Shown piece by piece: positions 21,787 to 31,202 of a DNA stretch of 32,396 nucleotides (positions within the stretch are counted from its first letter, which is position 1; each line of letters begins with the position of its first letter). The stretch is taken from contig JAKUPT010000032.1 in assembly GCA_022450595.1 (NCBI GenBank), positions 1 to 32,396 of the forward strand. Reading direction: 5' to 3'. The position numbers and the translations under genes were made by a program. The stretch is from Bdellovibrionales bacterium (GTDB lineage: Bacteria > Bdellovibrionota > Bdellovibrionia > Bdellovibrionales > UBA1609). The notes beneath the pieces are model-generated. The model worked only from the letters and a program-made list of their open reading frames with translations, searched no databases and was not told the origin of the DNA.

Positions 21787-22779
21787 ATGAACAAACTTCT
21801 TGGAATCCTCAGCCTATGTTTATTTGCAATTCCTAGTCACTCGGCTGTGGACCCTAACTCACATATTAATGCGGGCAAAAAACTCACTTTCACTCCAATA
21901 GATGAGAGTCCTTACTTTGACATTCCAGTGACTTATAATGCTGAAGTCAAAAAGTGGATTAAGCACTTCCAAGGTCCAGGTCGCAAGTGGTATTCGATTT
22001 GGCTTAAAAGATCCCATCGTTATCTACCATTGATGCAAAAGGCATTAGCCGACAAAGGGCTTCCACAAGATTTAGCCTATGTGGCTATGATTGAAAGCGG
22101 GTTCTCGGCAAAAGCGGTGAGCTCCGCCAATGCTGTTGGGTACTGGCAGTTTATCGCGGCCACGGGTAAGCGCTACGGTTTAAAAAAAGACTGGTGGATT
22201 GATGAAAGAAAAGATTTTTACAAAAGCACCATAGCGGCCAGTAATTATCTAGCCGATCTTTATAAGATGTTTAACTCTTGGTACTTGTCGGCCTCTGCCT
22301 ACAACATGGGTGAGAACCGAGTCAAAAGACTGATCAAAAAATATAAAACTAAAAACTTTTGGGTGCTGTCTCGTAAAAAAGACTTTCCCAATGAGACTAA
22401 AAACTACATTCCTAAACTGATTGCGGCTTTAATGATTGCGAAGATGCCAGACATTTATGGCTTTAAAGTTGATCAAAAGTTGAAGCCCTATGAGTACGAG
22501 CAGTTTTATGCTCCGGGCGGGACAGACCTTGTGAATTTAGCCAAACATTTAAAGATAAGTAAAAAAACACTTCTAAAAATTAACCCAGCCCTTCTAAATG
22601 GCTTTATTCCTAAGACTGAAAAAGGCTACTGGATTCGCATTCCAAAAGGAACGCTGGTTAAGGTGTCACAGTATATGGAAGGTCAGCTTAAAGTGGCTAA
22701 AGACGACTCCATCAAGAGGCCTCAGGCTCAATCCCCAGCTCTTCAGAAAGCTCCTGCTCAAGCTGTAAGTAATAATTAA
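21787..22779 (+). CDS. mltD: MltD-like membrane-bound lytic transglycosylase
   Basis: A 330-residue exported enzyme cleaving peptidoglycan glycan strands. Signal peptide MNKLLGILSLCLFAIPSHSA is followed by an SLT domain. YVAMIESGFSAKAVSSANAV carries catalytic Glu103; GYWQFIAATGKRYGL and LSASAYNMGENRVKRL complete it. Residues about 240-295 (TDLVNLAKHLKISKKTLLKI to YWIRIPKG) look like one degenerate LysM-type binding module. The N-terminus has no lipobox, unlike E. coli MltD. It lies beside the flagellar operon in divergent orientation. Its last 68 bases overlap the convergent lipoprotein gene. Confidence 0.88.
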   Translation: MNKLLGILSLCLFAIPSHSAVDPNSHINAGKKLTFTPIDESPYFDIPVTYNAEVKKWIKHFQGPGRKWYSIWLKRSHRYLPLMQKALADKGLPQDLAYVAMIESGFSAKAVSSANAVGYWQFIAATGKRYGLKKDWWIDERKDFYKSTIAASNYLADLYKMFNSWYLSASAYNMGENRVKRLIKKYKTKNFWVLSRKKDFPNETKNYIPKLIAALMIAKMPDIYGFKVDQKLKPYEYEQFYAPGGTDLVNLAKHLKISKKTLLKINPALLNGFIPKTEKGYWIRIPKGTLVKVSQYMEGQLKVAKDDSIKRPQAQSPALQKAPAQAVSNN

Positions 22780-24553
22780 TTGTAGCATCAATATCACCAT
22801 GTCTTCGGATGTCTTCTTTCATATTTGGAAATATCTCGTATAAAAATTCAATCTGTTGAAAGTCAATTTGATCAAGATAATCGTACTTTGCCTTCATAAG
22901 TTTTAAATAAACTTTAGGGGATTGGGTGTGAGAGTTCAAAAATTGCTCAACAGCAATATTAAATTCAACCCACTCACTTGGCTCAAGTTGTGGTTGGTAC
23001 TGACCATGATCTTGTAATCTTAAGTCTTCCTCAATTAAGGCATAATCTTTTGAGGCTTGATAGTTATTCATCATTGGTTGGTAGTCGCTGTGCACTTCAT
23101 CGCGTGCAGCTTCTTCTGCATACATATAAAAAGCAAAAGCTGCAGAACCCATAGGCCATGTCACGCCCAGAAAACGACGAAAGCGCATCTTGTCTTCTTG
23201 GCCTTTTAAAATTTTAATAGCATCATCTAAGTAATTTCGTGAGAAACGGTAAAAGCCCATGCCTGTGGCTTTAGCGGCCTCTATACCAGCAAATACAAGA
23301 AATTCGGCAGCATCTACTAATGATTCTACATGTTGAGCCTGATCTTTAACTACTCGCCATCTGCTACTAAACTCAGAACTGGCTTTTTTTCTAGCCGTTG
23401 ACTCAATGGCATTTTCACTCAACTCTTTAGTGGCCTTGCCCGTTTGTTTGCCCACACCTAAAACTCTTTGACCACCACGCCACATTAAAGAGACTGTTTT
23501 CACTCCTAAGGTGATTGGTAGCATCAAAATGGCTTCAACACCCACCGTCTTCCAGTTCTCCCAGTAAATTTTATCGCGAGCCTGTTCTGCAACATCCACT
23601 AGAGTTTTACCACGGGATTTAATACTTTGAACTCCAAAATAGGCGTTGTAAAAAAGATCTAATTTTAATCCAAGACCAGTGATTTTTTCCTGAAAATCAC
23701 CCTTATCTTCTGGGTTGTTAATACAGGACTGCTGACCAATTCCTCCGCCACCTTCGTTATGAAAAACACTATAGAGAATGTAAGTTCTAATCAGCATATC
23801 AAGGGCGTCTAAGCGAGCTTTGTGCATTAAAATATTTTGCTTTCGACGTGTCTCATCAGTTAATGCTCCGGTTTTAAACCAATGAGAGAAGTGATCACTG
23901 AAGGCGTCTTTTTGAACCAGTTCAACTAAGCCCCCTCGAAAACTGTCCACACCTGTGTAATTAGCATTGTTGTTTAAATACATAAGTTGGATCATGCTAC
24001 TTTGTACATCTTCAATGATACTATTAAAGTTATTAAAAAATCGATAGCAGTTGTAATTGTAGGTACTCTCAAAATCTTCTTTTTCGTACTCTTGCTCCTC
24101 TGGCATAATATCCATGGGGTCCATGTTTTCGTTTTTTGGAAGATGATCATATTGGTATTTGCTTAAAATCAGACTACTGATTTCTGTTTTTGCTTCTATA
24201 AAAGAAAAGATTTTTTCTTCAATTTGTTCTGGACTCAAAGGCTGCTCTTGCCCACCACGTAAACGATCTAAAGAATCAAGACCAGATAAGTAGTATAAAA
24301 TTCCAGCTCTAAACTTTAACTTTTGTAATGTTTCATTGTCTTCTTTAGATTTTAAATGTTTGGCAAAAGCCTGTAGATCAAACTGATTGAAGTCGGCTAT
24401 GACTTCAGCAAGGTACTTGGGCGTATCAAACTGCTCAACAATTTTAGCTTTTCGAGCAGCTTCAATATCAATGTTTTGATTTTGCACACTTGGGCCTGAG
24501 GAATTACAGCCCACAAGAGTTAACAAAATAAACACTAACAATGCATTACGCAC
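22712..24553 (-). CDS. Large lipoprotein of unknown function (second of a pair)
   Basis: A 613-residue protein. I start it at the GTG at 24553 (AAGGAG six bases upstream), giving the textbook lipoprotein signal MRNALLVFILLTLVGC; the longer frame from 24571 lies over the ribosome site. The mature part is mostly helical and acidic. A hydrophobic segment near residue 340 (EAILMLPITLGVKTVSLMWR) is followed by RVLGVGKQTGKATK. Later come AAEFLVFAGIEAAKATGMGF and LGVTWPMGSAAFAFYMYAEE. No known domain is recognised. It lies 31 bases after the 982-residue lipoprotein and shares its overall plan, so both are probably one operon and possibly paralogues. Confidence 0.75.
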   Translation of the reverse strand: MRNALLVFILLTLVGCNSSGPSVQNQNIDIEAARKAKIVEQFDTPKYLAEVIADFNQFDLQAFAKHLKSKEDNETLQKLKFRAGILYYLSGLDSLDRLRGGQEQPLSPEQIEEKIFSFIEAKTEISSLILSKYQYDHLPKNENMDPMDIMPEEQEYEKEDFESTYNYNCYRFFNNFNSIIEDVQSSMIQLMYLNNNANYTGVDSFRGGLVELVQKDAFSDHFSHWFKTGALTDETRRKQNILMHKARLDALDMLIRTYILYSVFHNEGGGGIGQQSCINNPEDKGDFQEKITGLGLKLDLFYNAYFGVQSIKSRGKTLVDVAEQARDKIYWENWKTVGVEAILMLPITLGVKTVSLMWRGGQRVLGVGKQTGKATKELSENAIESTARKKASSEFSSRWRVVKDQAQHVESLVDAAEFLVFAGIEAAKATGMGFYRFSRNYLDDAIKILKGQEDKMRFRRFLGVTWPMGSAAFAFYMYAEEAARDEVHSDYQPMMNNYQASKDYALIEEDLRLQDHGQYQPQLEPSEWVEFNIAVEQFLNSHTQSPKVYLKLMKAKYDYLDQIDFQQIEFLYEIFPNMKEDIRRHGDIDATINYYLQLEQELSEELGIEPEAS

Positions 24554-24584
24554 AAATTTCTCCTTACCCACTCCCCCTTAAAAA

Positions 24585-27533
24585 TCAGTACCGAGTTCTT
24601 TGCCCAGTGGCAGCCTCTTCAAAATCATTGTATTCAGTACTTTCAGTTAAAGACTGCCAATTAACTGCATTTACAGATTCGTCAATAAACATTCCTGAAT
24701 TATAATCAACTTCAGTTAAAGGAATATTTTGTTGTGCCATTTCAGCAATACCAACAGCACCTAAAGCCGCACCTAAAACAATCATACCATTAAAAACTTT
24801 TTTATCCGTCCACTGAGTAATACCTTTTAGGTTACGATCATAATAGCTTGCTGTCCAATGGATGGACTCTTCATCAAATAAATTATTATAAGAGCTTCTA
24901 TTCTTTTCACCTACGACTTTATAAATATCATTGATATGGTCTTTAAGTGCATCATTAATACTATGGTATAAATCAATTAAAATTTGTTTTTCAGCACTCT
25001 CTTGTGTTTTACCGCTTACTCTTTGCCCCTTCAGTGCCAATCGAAAATTTTCTTTTGCAGAACTTGGATCACCAGCTAAGTATTTAACCATCTTAGCTAA
25101 AAAAGCTTCATTTCTTAATAAAGGCCCTACGACTTTATCCATATTTTCATTTTGTGCTTTTATGTGACCTGGTCCTTGCTTTTTTAAATAGGATTTTATA
25201 GCTGTTAAGTTAGGCTCAATTTTTCCATTGTCTATAGCTCTTTCTAAATCATGCTTTAAAGACGTAGCTATTGGAAACTCATTAACATTTTGAATGGCTT
25301 TTTTATAGTTATAAACCTTTATTGAATAAGACGCATCAGAAAGCTTTGCACTTAGACCAAGACTTTTCTCAATAGAGTCATCTGTTAAACCATCAACAGC
25401 CTTAATAAAACCATTAATATCGGAGTCGACACTGTTTTTTGTGATTGAAATAATTTTTTCAACATTTTCAGGCTTTCCTGCCAACTGTTTAATCCAAATT
25501 TCTCCAGTTTCAGTAGCAATTTCTATATCTTTATTGTTTCTAAAGTTGCTCACTCTTTTACCCAGATTTTTAACTCTATCGGTGGTCATACGTGCTAAGA
25601 AACCTTTGAAATTAGTTTTTTTATTTTTAGAAAAATTAAACACATCTTTATATTGTTTTTTTAATCCTTTCGCTATCAAATCTTCACCAACAGTTTTAGA
25701 TAAAGAAACATACCCAACTGGAGTTAAACCATTTTTGCCTAAATTTAATACTCTGGTTAAAACATTTCCTTCACGAATTGACTTTACTGTCTGCCCCATA
25801 AATTCCAAGAATTCTTCTTGGCCCATATCTGATTCTTTGAGGGGCTGAATATCAGAATTAATTTTAACAGTGCTGAGTTCATAAGTAGTACTTTCTTTGT
25901 AACTCATTGGTCGACTGACAAAGACCTTCTCAACTTTCCCTTGATTTTTCTTTAAAATTAATTTCATTCCACTGATATTTAATACATCATACTTTTGAGA
26001 TTTATAAACTAAGTCCAGAGCCTTATTAATAAAGTCTGCATCTACAGCTCCAGCCTTGTCTCTTAGGCTGATCAATCTATTCAGCATAGTATCAGTATAC
26101 ACAACATCAGTTAATAAGATGTTAGAAGGGTCCCATGTGTAATCTAATTCTTCACCATATTCCCCATATTTTTTTCTAGAAGAACCTTTAATCAAACTTT
26201 TCTGAGCTAAAAGATAGTCTTTTTCTGTCACTGCGGCTAAGTCTTTTAATTCCTCAGATATATTTGAATGTTCATTAAATAAGTTTGAGTATTGTCTTTT
26301 AAATTCAGCACGCTGAGATTTGCTTAAATCAATTTCATCAATGGCATCTTGATATAAGTTCTGATACTCTTGACGTGCAAATAGCTGATCACTTGAAACT
26401 CTATGAACATTAAAATACAACAATGCTTGATCTTCTGGGGTTGGATCAACCGCAGCGAATCTTGGATTGAATGCTAAATTATCCAAACCTTTTTTAAGTG
26501 AGCCTGCAGCTTCAGAAATATATTTAATTTCATCAGGTGTTTCTCGAGCCTTTTTTGATTTCCATCGACTTGGTTGTTTTTTTTCTATAGAATATAACAT
26601 GTTCGATAAATGATGTCGTATTTTCAGAGTGTTACTGAAGTGAATTCTAGCGTTACCTTCTAAAGTAAGATGCCTATATCCAAAACTAAGTATTCTAAAA
26701 CCCATAGCTTTAGGGTTTGAGTACTTTACAATGTCTTTTGGCTCAATATCTCCACCTTTTTTAAGTAATTTACCAAGCCCCGGTGTTTTTTGAACTAGTC
26801 CAAGAACTCTATGACTGGCTTCGTTAAAAAAGTGTCTGAAACTCTTAAGAAAACCTTTACTTATTAATGCCCTAGGAATTACAACAAGGGCCAATCCACC
26901 AGTAACGGCGACAACTCCCATGCCAGCTTTTTCAAGATAATAGTTTGTGGTGATCTCATTTTCTCTACGCTGTTGAATCATTTCATTCAATAGCTTTACT
27001 CTTTTTGTATCTCTTGGCCCCCAATAACTTTCACCAAAAGATTGAGTTCGTTTTAATTCCCCAATAATTTGTGTTAGCTGAGCCATAATTGACATAGCAT
27101 CGTATGGAGACATTGTGGTTTGAATCTCCTCTTCATCGTAACGAGTTTGAACGTCTTTGATGTTATTCACTACATTTTTTCTATGATCTAAAGAAAAACT
27201 TAATTGAAAATCAATAAAGGTATTAATAGCTTCTTTTAATTCAGCATCAGAAGCATAGTCTTTGTTTAAAAGCTCCATAAAGCTTGCTGAAATAGCATCA
27301 CCTGCCGGAAACATATTGGCAATGTACTGATCTCTAGAAGTCATCACCTGAGGATCTTCATACTTTTTAGGATCCATTACTTTATAGTTTTTAATTTCGT
27401 TCAAAAGCTCCTGTGTTTCGCGAGGGCTCCAGGTGTCATTGCCTCCACTGTCTTTGTCGCCATTGGAGCAACCAATGCTGAGTAGTGTGAAACATGAAAT
27501 GAGTATGATTTTTATCAGATTCGATGACTGCAT
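24585..27533 (-). CDS. Very large lipoprotein of unknown function (first of a pair)
   Basis: A 982-residue protein with lipoprotein signal MQSSNLIKIILISCFTLLSIGC (lipobox SIGC), anchoring it to the outer or inner membrane. It is long, helical and highly charged. A hydrophobic segment lies near residue 205 (GMGVVAVTGGLALVVIPRAL), followed by RVLGLVQKTPGLGKLLKKGG. Another lies near residue 925 (GMIVLGAALGAVGIAEMAQQ). I recognise no family. The base composition is among the most AT-rich of the window's coding sequence. GGAGGG precedes the ATG by 6 bases. The internal hydrophobic segments in a lipoprotein are unusual and could insert into a second membrane. Confidence 0.75.
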   Translation of the reverse strand: MQSSNLIKIILISCFTLLSIGCSNGDKDSGGNDTWSPRETQELLNEIKNYKVMDPKKYEDPQVMTSRDQYIANMFPAGDAISASFMELLNKDYASDAELKEAINTFIDFQLSFSLDHRKNVVNNIKDVQTRYDEEEIQTTMSPYDAMSIMAQLTQIIGELKRTQSFGESYWGPRDTKRVKLLNEMIQQRRENEITTNYYLEKAGMGVVAVTGGLALVVIPRALISKGFLKSFRHFFNEASHRVLGLVQKTPGLGKLLKKGGDIEPKDIVKYSNPKAMGFRILSFGYRHLTLEGNARIHFSNTLKIRHHLSNMLYSIEKKQPSRWKSKKARETPDEIKYISEAAGSLKKGLDNLAFNPRFAAVDPTPEDQALLYFNVHRVSSDQLFARQEYQNLYQDAIDEIDLSKSQRAEFKRQYSNLFNEHSNISEELKDLAAVTEKDYLLAQKSLIKGSSRKKYGEYGEELDYTWDPSNILLTDVVYTDTMLNRLISLRDKAGAVDADFINKALDLVYKSQKYDVLNISGMKLILKKNQGKVEKVFVSRPMSYKESTTYELSTVKINSDIQPLKESDMGQEEFLEFMGQTVKSIREGNVLTRVLNLGKNGLTPVGYVSLSKTVGEDLIAKGLKKQYKDVFNFSKNKKTNFKGFLARMTTDRVKNLGKRVSNFRNNKDIEIATETGEIWIKQLAGKPENVEKIISITKNSVDSDINGFIKAVDGLTDDSIEKSLGLSAKLSDASYSIKVYNYKKAIQNVNEFPIATSLKHDLERAIDNGKIEPNLTAIKSYLKKQGPGHIKAQNENMDKVVGPLLRNEAFLAKMVKYLAGDPSSAKENFRLALKGQRVSGKTQESAEKQILIDLYHSINDALKDHINDIYKVVGEKNRSSYNNLFDEESIHWTASYYDRNLKGITQWTDKKVFNGMIVLGAALGAVGIAEMAQQNIPLTEVDYNSGMFIDESVNAVNWQSLTESTEYNDFEEAATGQRTRY

Positions 27534-27793
27534 CGAGACCCTCCAACTTCTTTAGATTCCTTTGCTTTTTCGAAACAGCAAGCTTCAACATGTATTAAAA
27601 ATGCAAGAACTAGACCTAAATGAGAAACAATGTAATGGAGACTAGAGAGCTATATATGACCCTCCTAGGGTTTAGTGCCCATTTTTGGCACTTTTACTTT
27701 GATAAAACTTACAAATAAGTAACATTTTTTTGCACCAAGAAATGAAAATCAAATGATTTTGAGGGGCTAGAACTCTCAGTAAAAACCAATAAC
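27534..27793. other. Intergenic region upstream of the lipoprotein pair
   Basis: 260 bases. AAAATCA-TT-TGATTTT at 27745-27760 lies just beyond the aspartokinase stop and is a weak leftward terminator. AGTGCC/GGCACT followed by TTTT (27678-27700) is a second stem. ACCCT-CCT-AGGGT at 27659-27671 is a third. Between them must be the promoter of the lipoprotein pair; no clear boxes were found. Confidence 0.4.
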
Positions 27794-28924
27794 TTAAATA
27801 TTTAGGGACTGAATCACGGAGTGGGAACTTTCCACCAAAAATACCTTTGCGGGAATTTGTGCGCCCGAATAGTCAAAGCTCTCTTTGCTGGATGAGTCTA
27901 ACTTTTTGTGCATACTTTGATCTGATTCTGCACTCAAACTTGTCACTGAAATGGCCTCGAAAATTTTAGTTTTTAAATGACAGGCATCCCAGTCATTAAG
28001 AGCCTGGCTGACATAGGAGATCAACTCCGAATGGGCCGTCAGATACAGAGTGTTTTCGGTTTTGTGTAAAACTCTTGGAATAGGAATTTGTTTAAAAGAA
28101 AGATAGCTCTCCCAATTTGACATTTTTGTGGGATGGTCCGACTCAACTTTTAACACCTGACTTAAAACATTTAGTGCAAAGCCTTTGGCCTGAGTGTCAG
28201 CACGCACTTCGGTGCCTTTACTGTTTTCACCATGAGCTGCAGCAATTTTTAAATTCACCCCTAACTCTTGAGCTAAGGCAATCGCTCTTGGGTGTAAGAC
28301 TTTACAACCCAATTCACACATGGTTTTTAGCTGTTGATATGATAAAGATTTAAAGCAAGTGGCCTTTGAATTTAATTTTGGGTCCAAGTTATAAACACCG
28401 TCGACATCTTTCAGGATTTCACAAGTTTTGGCTTTAAAGTGACCAGCCATGGCAACCGCGGTCACATCCGAGCCTCCTCTGCCCAATGTAGTCACCTCTT
28501 TGGTGTGAGGGTCGACTCCTTGAAATCCAGCCAACACCACCACTTTGTTTTCATCAAGGGCGGCTTGAACACGCACGGGGCGGACGTCAAAAATTTCTGC
28601 GTTGTTATGATGGCCTTTAGTTAAAATTCCGGCCTGACTTCCTGTGAAGCTAATGGCCGGAACATTTAATTGGTTTAAGGCCATGCTCATTAGACTCATT
28701 GAAATTCTCTCACCGGCTGAGAGCAACATATCCAGTTCTCTTAAAGGTGGATGAGAAGAAATTTGTTGGGATAAGCGTAAAAGATCATCTGTGCTCTTTC
28801 CCATAGCACTGACCACAACAAGGAGCTTTTCACCTTGTTTGTGGCGTGTTGCAATTTTTTGGGCAATGGCTTGAATGTCTTTTGTGGTCGACAAACAAGC
28901 CCCGCCAAATTTAAGTACGTGCAC
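27794..28924 (-). CDS. lysC: Aspartate kinase with divergent C-terminal regulatory region
   Basis: A 376-residue protein phosphorylating L-aspartate at the head of the lysine/threonine/methionine pathway. The kinase domain has HVLKFGGACLSTTKDI, LVVVSAMGKSTDDLL, ELDMLLSAGERISMSLMSMA, FQGVDPHTKEVTTLGRGGSD, DVDGVYNLDPK and CELGCKVLHPRAIALAQE. KFGGACL replaces the usual KFGGTSV. The C-terminal 135 residues do not show the tandem ACT pattern of ordinary aspartokinases and end in a Ser/Lys-rich stretch, so feedback control may differ. The start is GTG at 28924. It lies 16 bases after recA, probably co-transcribed. Confidence 0.88.
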   Translation of the reverse strand: MHVLKFGGACLSTTKDIQAIAQKIATRHKQGEKLLVVVSAMGKSTDDLLRLSQQISSHPPLRELDMLLSAGERISMSLMSMALNQLNVPAISFTGSQAGILTKGHHNNAEIFDVRPVRVQAALDENKVVVLAGFQGVDPHTKEVTTLGRGGSDVTAVAMAGHFKAKTCEILKDVDGVYNLDPKLNSKATCFKSLSYQQLKTMCELGCKVLHPRAIALAQELGVNLKIAAAHGENSKGTEVRADTQAKGFALNVLSQVLKVESDHPTKMSNWESYLSFKQIPIPRVLHKTENTLYLTAHSELISYVSQALNDWDACHLKTKIFEAISVTSLSAESDQSMHKKLDSSSKESFDYSGAQIPAKVFLVESSHSVIQSLNI

Positions 28925-28940
28925 AGATGCTCACTCTTAA

Positions 28941-30047
28941 TTAAGACTTTTTCTTTTTGCCTTTTGAACCTGATTTTGGTTGTGGTGCCATCTCTTTTTC
29001 TACAACTTCTGCAGGAGCTTCACCATCTTTATGCTTAATAATACCCGTGGCCTCTAGAAGTTGAGTTCTAAGAGAGGCTTTCATTTCAGGGTTGTCTTTT
29101 AAGAAAGCTTTCGCGGCTTCTCGACCTTGCCCCATGCGCTCGCCATTGATGCTGTACCAAGCACCTGATTTTTCGATCAGGTTGTGTTGAACACCTAAAT
29201 CTAAAATATCACCTTCTACAGAGATCCCTTGGTTGTACATAAGATCAAACTCAATCTTTTTAAAAGGAGGGGCTAACTTGTTTTTTACCACTTTCACAGC
29301 AGTACGGTTTCCTGTGGCCTCATCCCCATCTTTGATCGCTCCAATGCGTCTTACATCTAAACGAACAGAGGAGTAAAACTTTAAGGCGTTACCACCAGTG
29401 GTTGTTTCAGGGTTTCCAAACATCACACCAATTTTCATACGGATTTGGTTAATAAAGATCACAAGAGTGTGACTGCGGTTGATCACAGCAGTTAACTTTC
29501 TTAAAGCCTGTGACATTAAACGAGCTTGAAGACCCATGTGGCTATCACCCATGTCACCTTCAATTTCAGCTCTTGGAGTCAGAGCGGCCACAGAGTCGAC
29601 AACTACCACATTCACAGCACCTGATCTTACTAAGGTTTCTGTGATTTCAAGAGCCTGTTCGCCAGTGTCTGGTTGAGAAATTAGCATCTCTTCTGTGTTC
29701 ACTCCTAGCTTTCTGGCGTAACTCACATCTAGTGCGTGTTCTGCATCAACAAACGACACTGTGGCTCCAGCTTTTTGTGCTTCGGCAATACAAGATAAAG
29801 CCAATGTGGTTTTACCAGAACTTTCTGGCCCATATATTTCTACAATTCTTCCCTGAGGAAGGCCGCCTGTTCCTAAAGCCACATCTAGAGCCAGTGAACC
29901 GGTGCTGTACACAGGAATGTTGTCGTGAATGCTTTCATCACTTCCAAGCTTCATGATTGAGCCTTTACCAAATTGCTTTTCAATGCTTGCAATGGCTAAC
30001 TCTAGTGCTTTGCCTTTATCTGATTGTGTTGTCTGTGTTGATGCCAT
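28941..30047 (-). CDS. recA: Recombinase RecA
   Basis: A 368-residue DNA strand-exchange ATPase. It has the Walker A motif GPESSGKT at 73-80, [20 protein letters not shown] (Walker B and L1 region), [20 protein letters not shown] and [19 protein letters not shown] (L2 and beyond). The C-terminal tail is Lys-rich ([11 protein letters not shown]) rather than the acidic tail of E. coli RecA. AAGGGAG precedes the ATG. It lies 25 bases behind cinA, a very common pairing. No LexA-type box was recognised at this distance; the promoter is probably upstream of pgpA. Confidence 0.98.
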   Translation of the reverse strand: MASTQTTQSDKGKALELAIASIEKQFGKGSIMKLGSDESIHDNIPVYSTGSLALDVALGTGGLPQGRIVEIYGPESSGKTTLALSCIAEAQKAGATVSFVDAEHALDVSYARKLGVNTEEMLISQPDTGEQALEITETLVRSGAVNVVVVDSVAALTPRAEIEGDMGDSHMGLQARLMSQALRKLTAVINRSHTLVIFINQIRMKIGVMFGNPETTTGGNALKFYSSVRLDVRRIGAIKDGDEATGNRTAVKVVKNKLAPPFKKIEFDLMYNQGISVEGDILDLGVQHNLIEKSGAWYSINGERMGQGREAAKAFLKDNPEMKASLRTQLLEATGIIKHKDGEAPAEVVEKEMAPQPKSGSKGKKKKS

Positions 30048-30072
30048 AGTTCTTTTCTCCCTTTTAAATTAC

Positions 30073-30561
30073 TTATTCATTGTTTAATGTTTTTATTAAG
30101 GCTTCTAGTGCGTAGTCACAACTTTGAAGCTGTATCTGCTCTCTATCACCTGTAAAATATTTTGTTTTTGTACTTACAAAAGCCGGACCAGCCAAACCAA
30201 AGCAAACAGTGCCCACCGGCTTGTCTTTTGTTCCGCCATTCGGACCAGCGATTCCGGTAATCGATAGGGCCCACTGAGAGTTTAATGCCTCTCTGGCGCC
30301 TATGGCCATAGCTTTTGCTACCGGTTCACTCACCTCACCATGAACTCTTAGTAACGAGTGCGGCACACCTAAAATATTTTGCTTTACCTGACCGGCGTAA
30401 CTTACAACAGCTCCTTGATAAAAGTTCGACACACCACTTAGTTTGGTGATGTAAGAAGACAACAGCCCTCCTGTACAACTCTCAGCCAAAGCCAAAGAAC
30501 TGTTTCGAGCACTCATCAGTGCAGCTATTTTTTTTACCTTTTCTTCTACATTTGCGGCCAT
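30073..30561 (-). CDS. cinA: CinA C-terminal-type NMN amidohydrolase
   Basis: A 162-residue single-domain protein equal to the C-terminal half of CinA (PncC). It has SLALAESCTGGLLSSYIT, VSNFYQGAVVSYAGQVKQNI, GEVSEPVAKAMAIGAREA, WALSITGIAGPNGGTKDKPV and GTVCFGLAG, which are the nicotinamide-mononucleotide deamidase signature. The N-terminal molybdopterin-like half of full CinA is absent. The likely start is the ATG at 30561, overlapping the pgpA stop by 16 bases; an earlier in-frame codon at 30597 would lie deep in pgpA. Confidence 0.92.
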   Translation of the reverse strand: MAANVEEKVKKIAALMSARNSSLALAESCTGGLLSSYITKLSGVSNFYQGAVVSYAGQVKQNILGVPHSLLRVHGEVSEPVAKAMAIGAREALNSQWALSITGIAGPNGGTKDKPVGTVCFGLAGPAFVSTKTKYFTGDREQIQLQSCDYALEALIKTLNNE

Positions 30562-31043
30562 TGCATCCCCAAAACACTGGTTGAATAATACAGCCATTGT
30601 AAAACTAAATTGGCGGCAATACCTGCGGCCATGTCGTCTGCCATAACACCAAAACCCCCACCAATTTTTTTATCAATTTGTCTGATAGGTGGTGGCTTAA
30701 TGATGTCGAACACTCGAAACAAAACAAATGCGTAAACATAGGTTTGCCAAGTGTTGGGCAGCCAGGTCACAGCCAGTAAATAACCGGCCACTTCATCTAT
30801 GACGATTTCAGAGCTGTCGTGTCTTAAGTTGCTTTTCTCAGTGAGATGACAAATATACGTGCCAAATAAAAAAAATGCGAAAACAAAAAGCAAATAGGCC
30901 GCAGATTGACCTAATGCATATACTGCCACCACCGCAAAAGGGATGGCGCCCAAGGTTCCTACGGTTCCTGGCGCTTTTGGACTTAGCCCCAGTCCCATCC
31001 AAGTGGCTAGCCATTTTGCTTTTGTGTTCAATTCAACTCCCAT
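30546..31043 (-). CDS. pgpA: Phosphatidylglycerophosphatase A
   Basis: A membrane enzyme of about 165 residues removing phosphate from phosphatidylglycerophosphate. GLGLSPKAPGTVGTLGAIPF, SSEIVIDEVAGYLLAV, FVLFRVFDIIKPPPIRQIDK and GGFGVMADDMAAGIAANLVL are the PgpA signature, with the acidic active-site residues in EIVIDE and DD. There are three to four membrane segments. The start is uncertain. ATG at 31043 is used here; ATG at 31049 and TTG at 31055 are in frame, and TTG at 31031 has the only good ribosome site (GGGAG). A hairpin ACATAGCC-TTT-GGCTATGT (31046-31064) lies over this region. Confidence 0.92.
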   Translation of the reverse strand: MGVELNTKAKWLATWMGLGLSPKAPGTVGTLGAIPFAVVAVYALGQSAAYLLFVFAFFLFGTYICHLTEKSNLRHDSSEIVIDEVAGYLLAVTWLPNTWQTYVYAFVLFRVFDIIKPPPIRQIDKKIGGGFGVMADDMAAGIAANLVLQWLYYSTSVLGMQWPQM

Positions 31044-31055
31044 ATACATAGCCAA

Positions 31056-31202
31056 AGGCTATGTGTAAGTAATGTGTAAGTCAAGCGACACTTAGTAGTC
31101 ACTGCGTTAAGACTTATAGCCCAATATATTCCTATCAATTTAACTTCAACTCAATGACAAAAGCTTATTAACTCAGCGACTCAATCGTCCGATAGGCCCT
31201 AT
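31056..31202. promoter_or_regulatory. Divergent spacer between pgpA operon and the pilus ATPase
   Basis: 147 bases carrying both start regions. TAAC-N15-TCCGATAG (ending 31195) is a poor sigma-28 candidate for the pilus gene, very close to its ATG. A short tandem ATGTGTAAGTA repeat lies at 31061-31080. No firm promoter is assigned. Confidence 0.25.

Noticed and set aside
21050-21836. Short open frames across hairpins B1 and B2
   Set aside because: They are by-products of GC-rich palindromes in AT-rich DNA; their shared residues only reflect the shared core.
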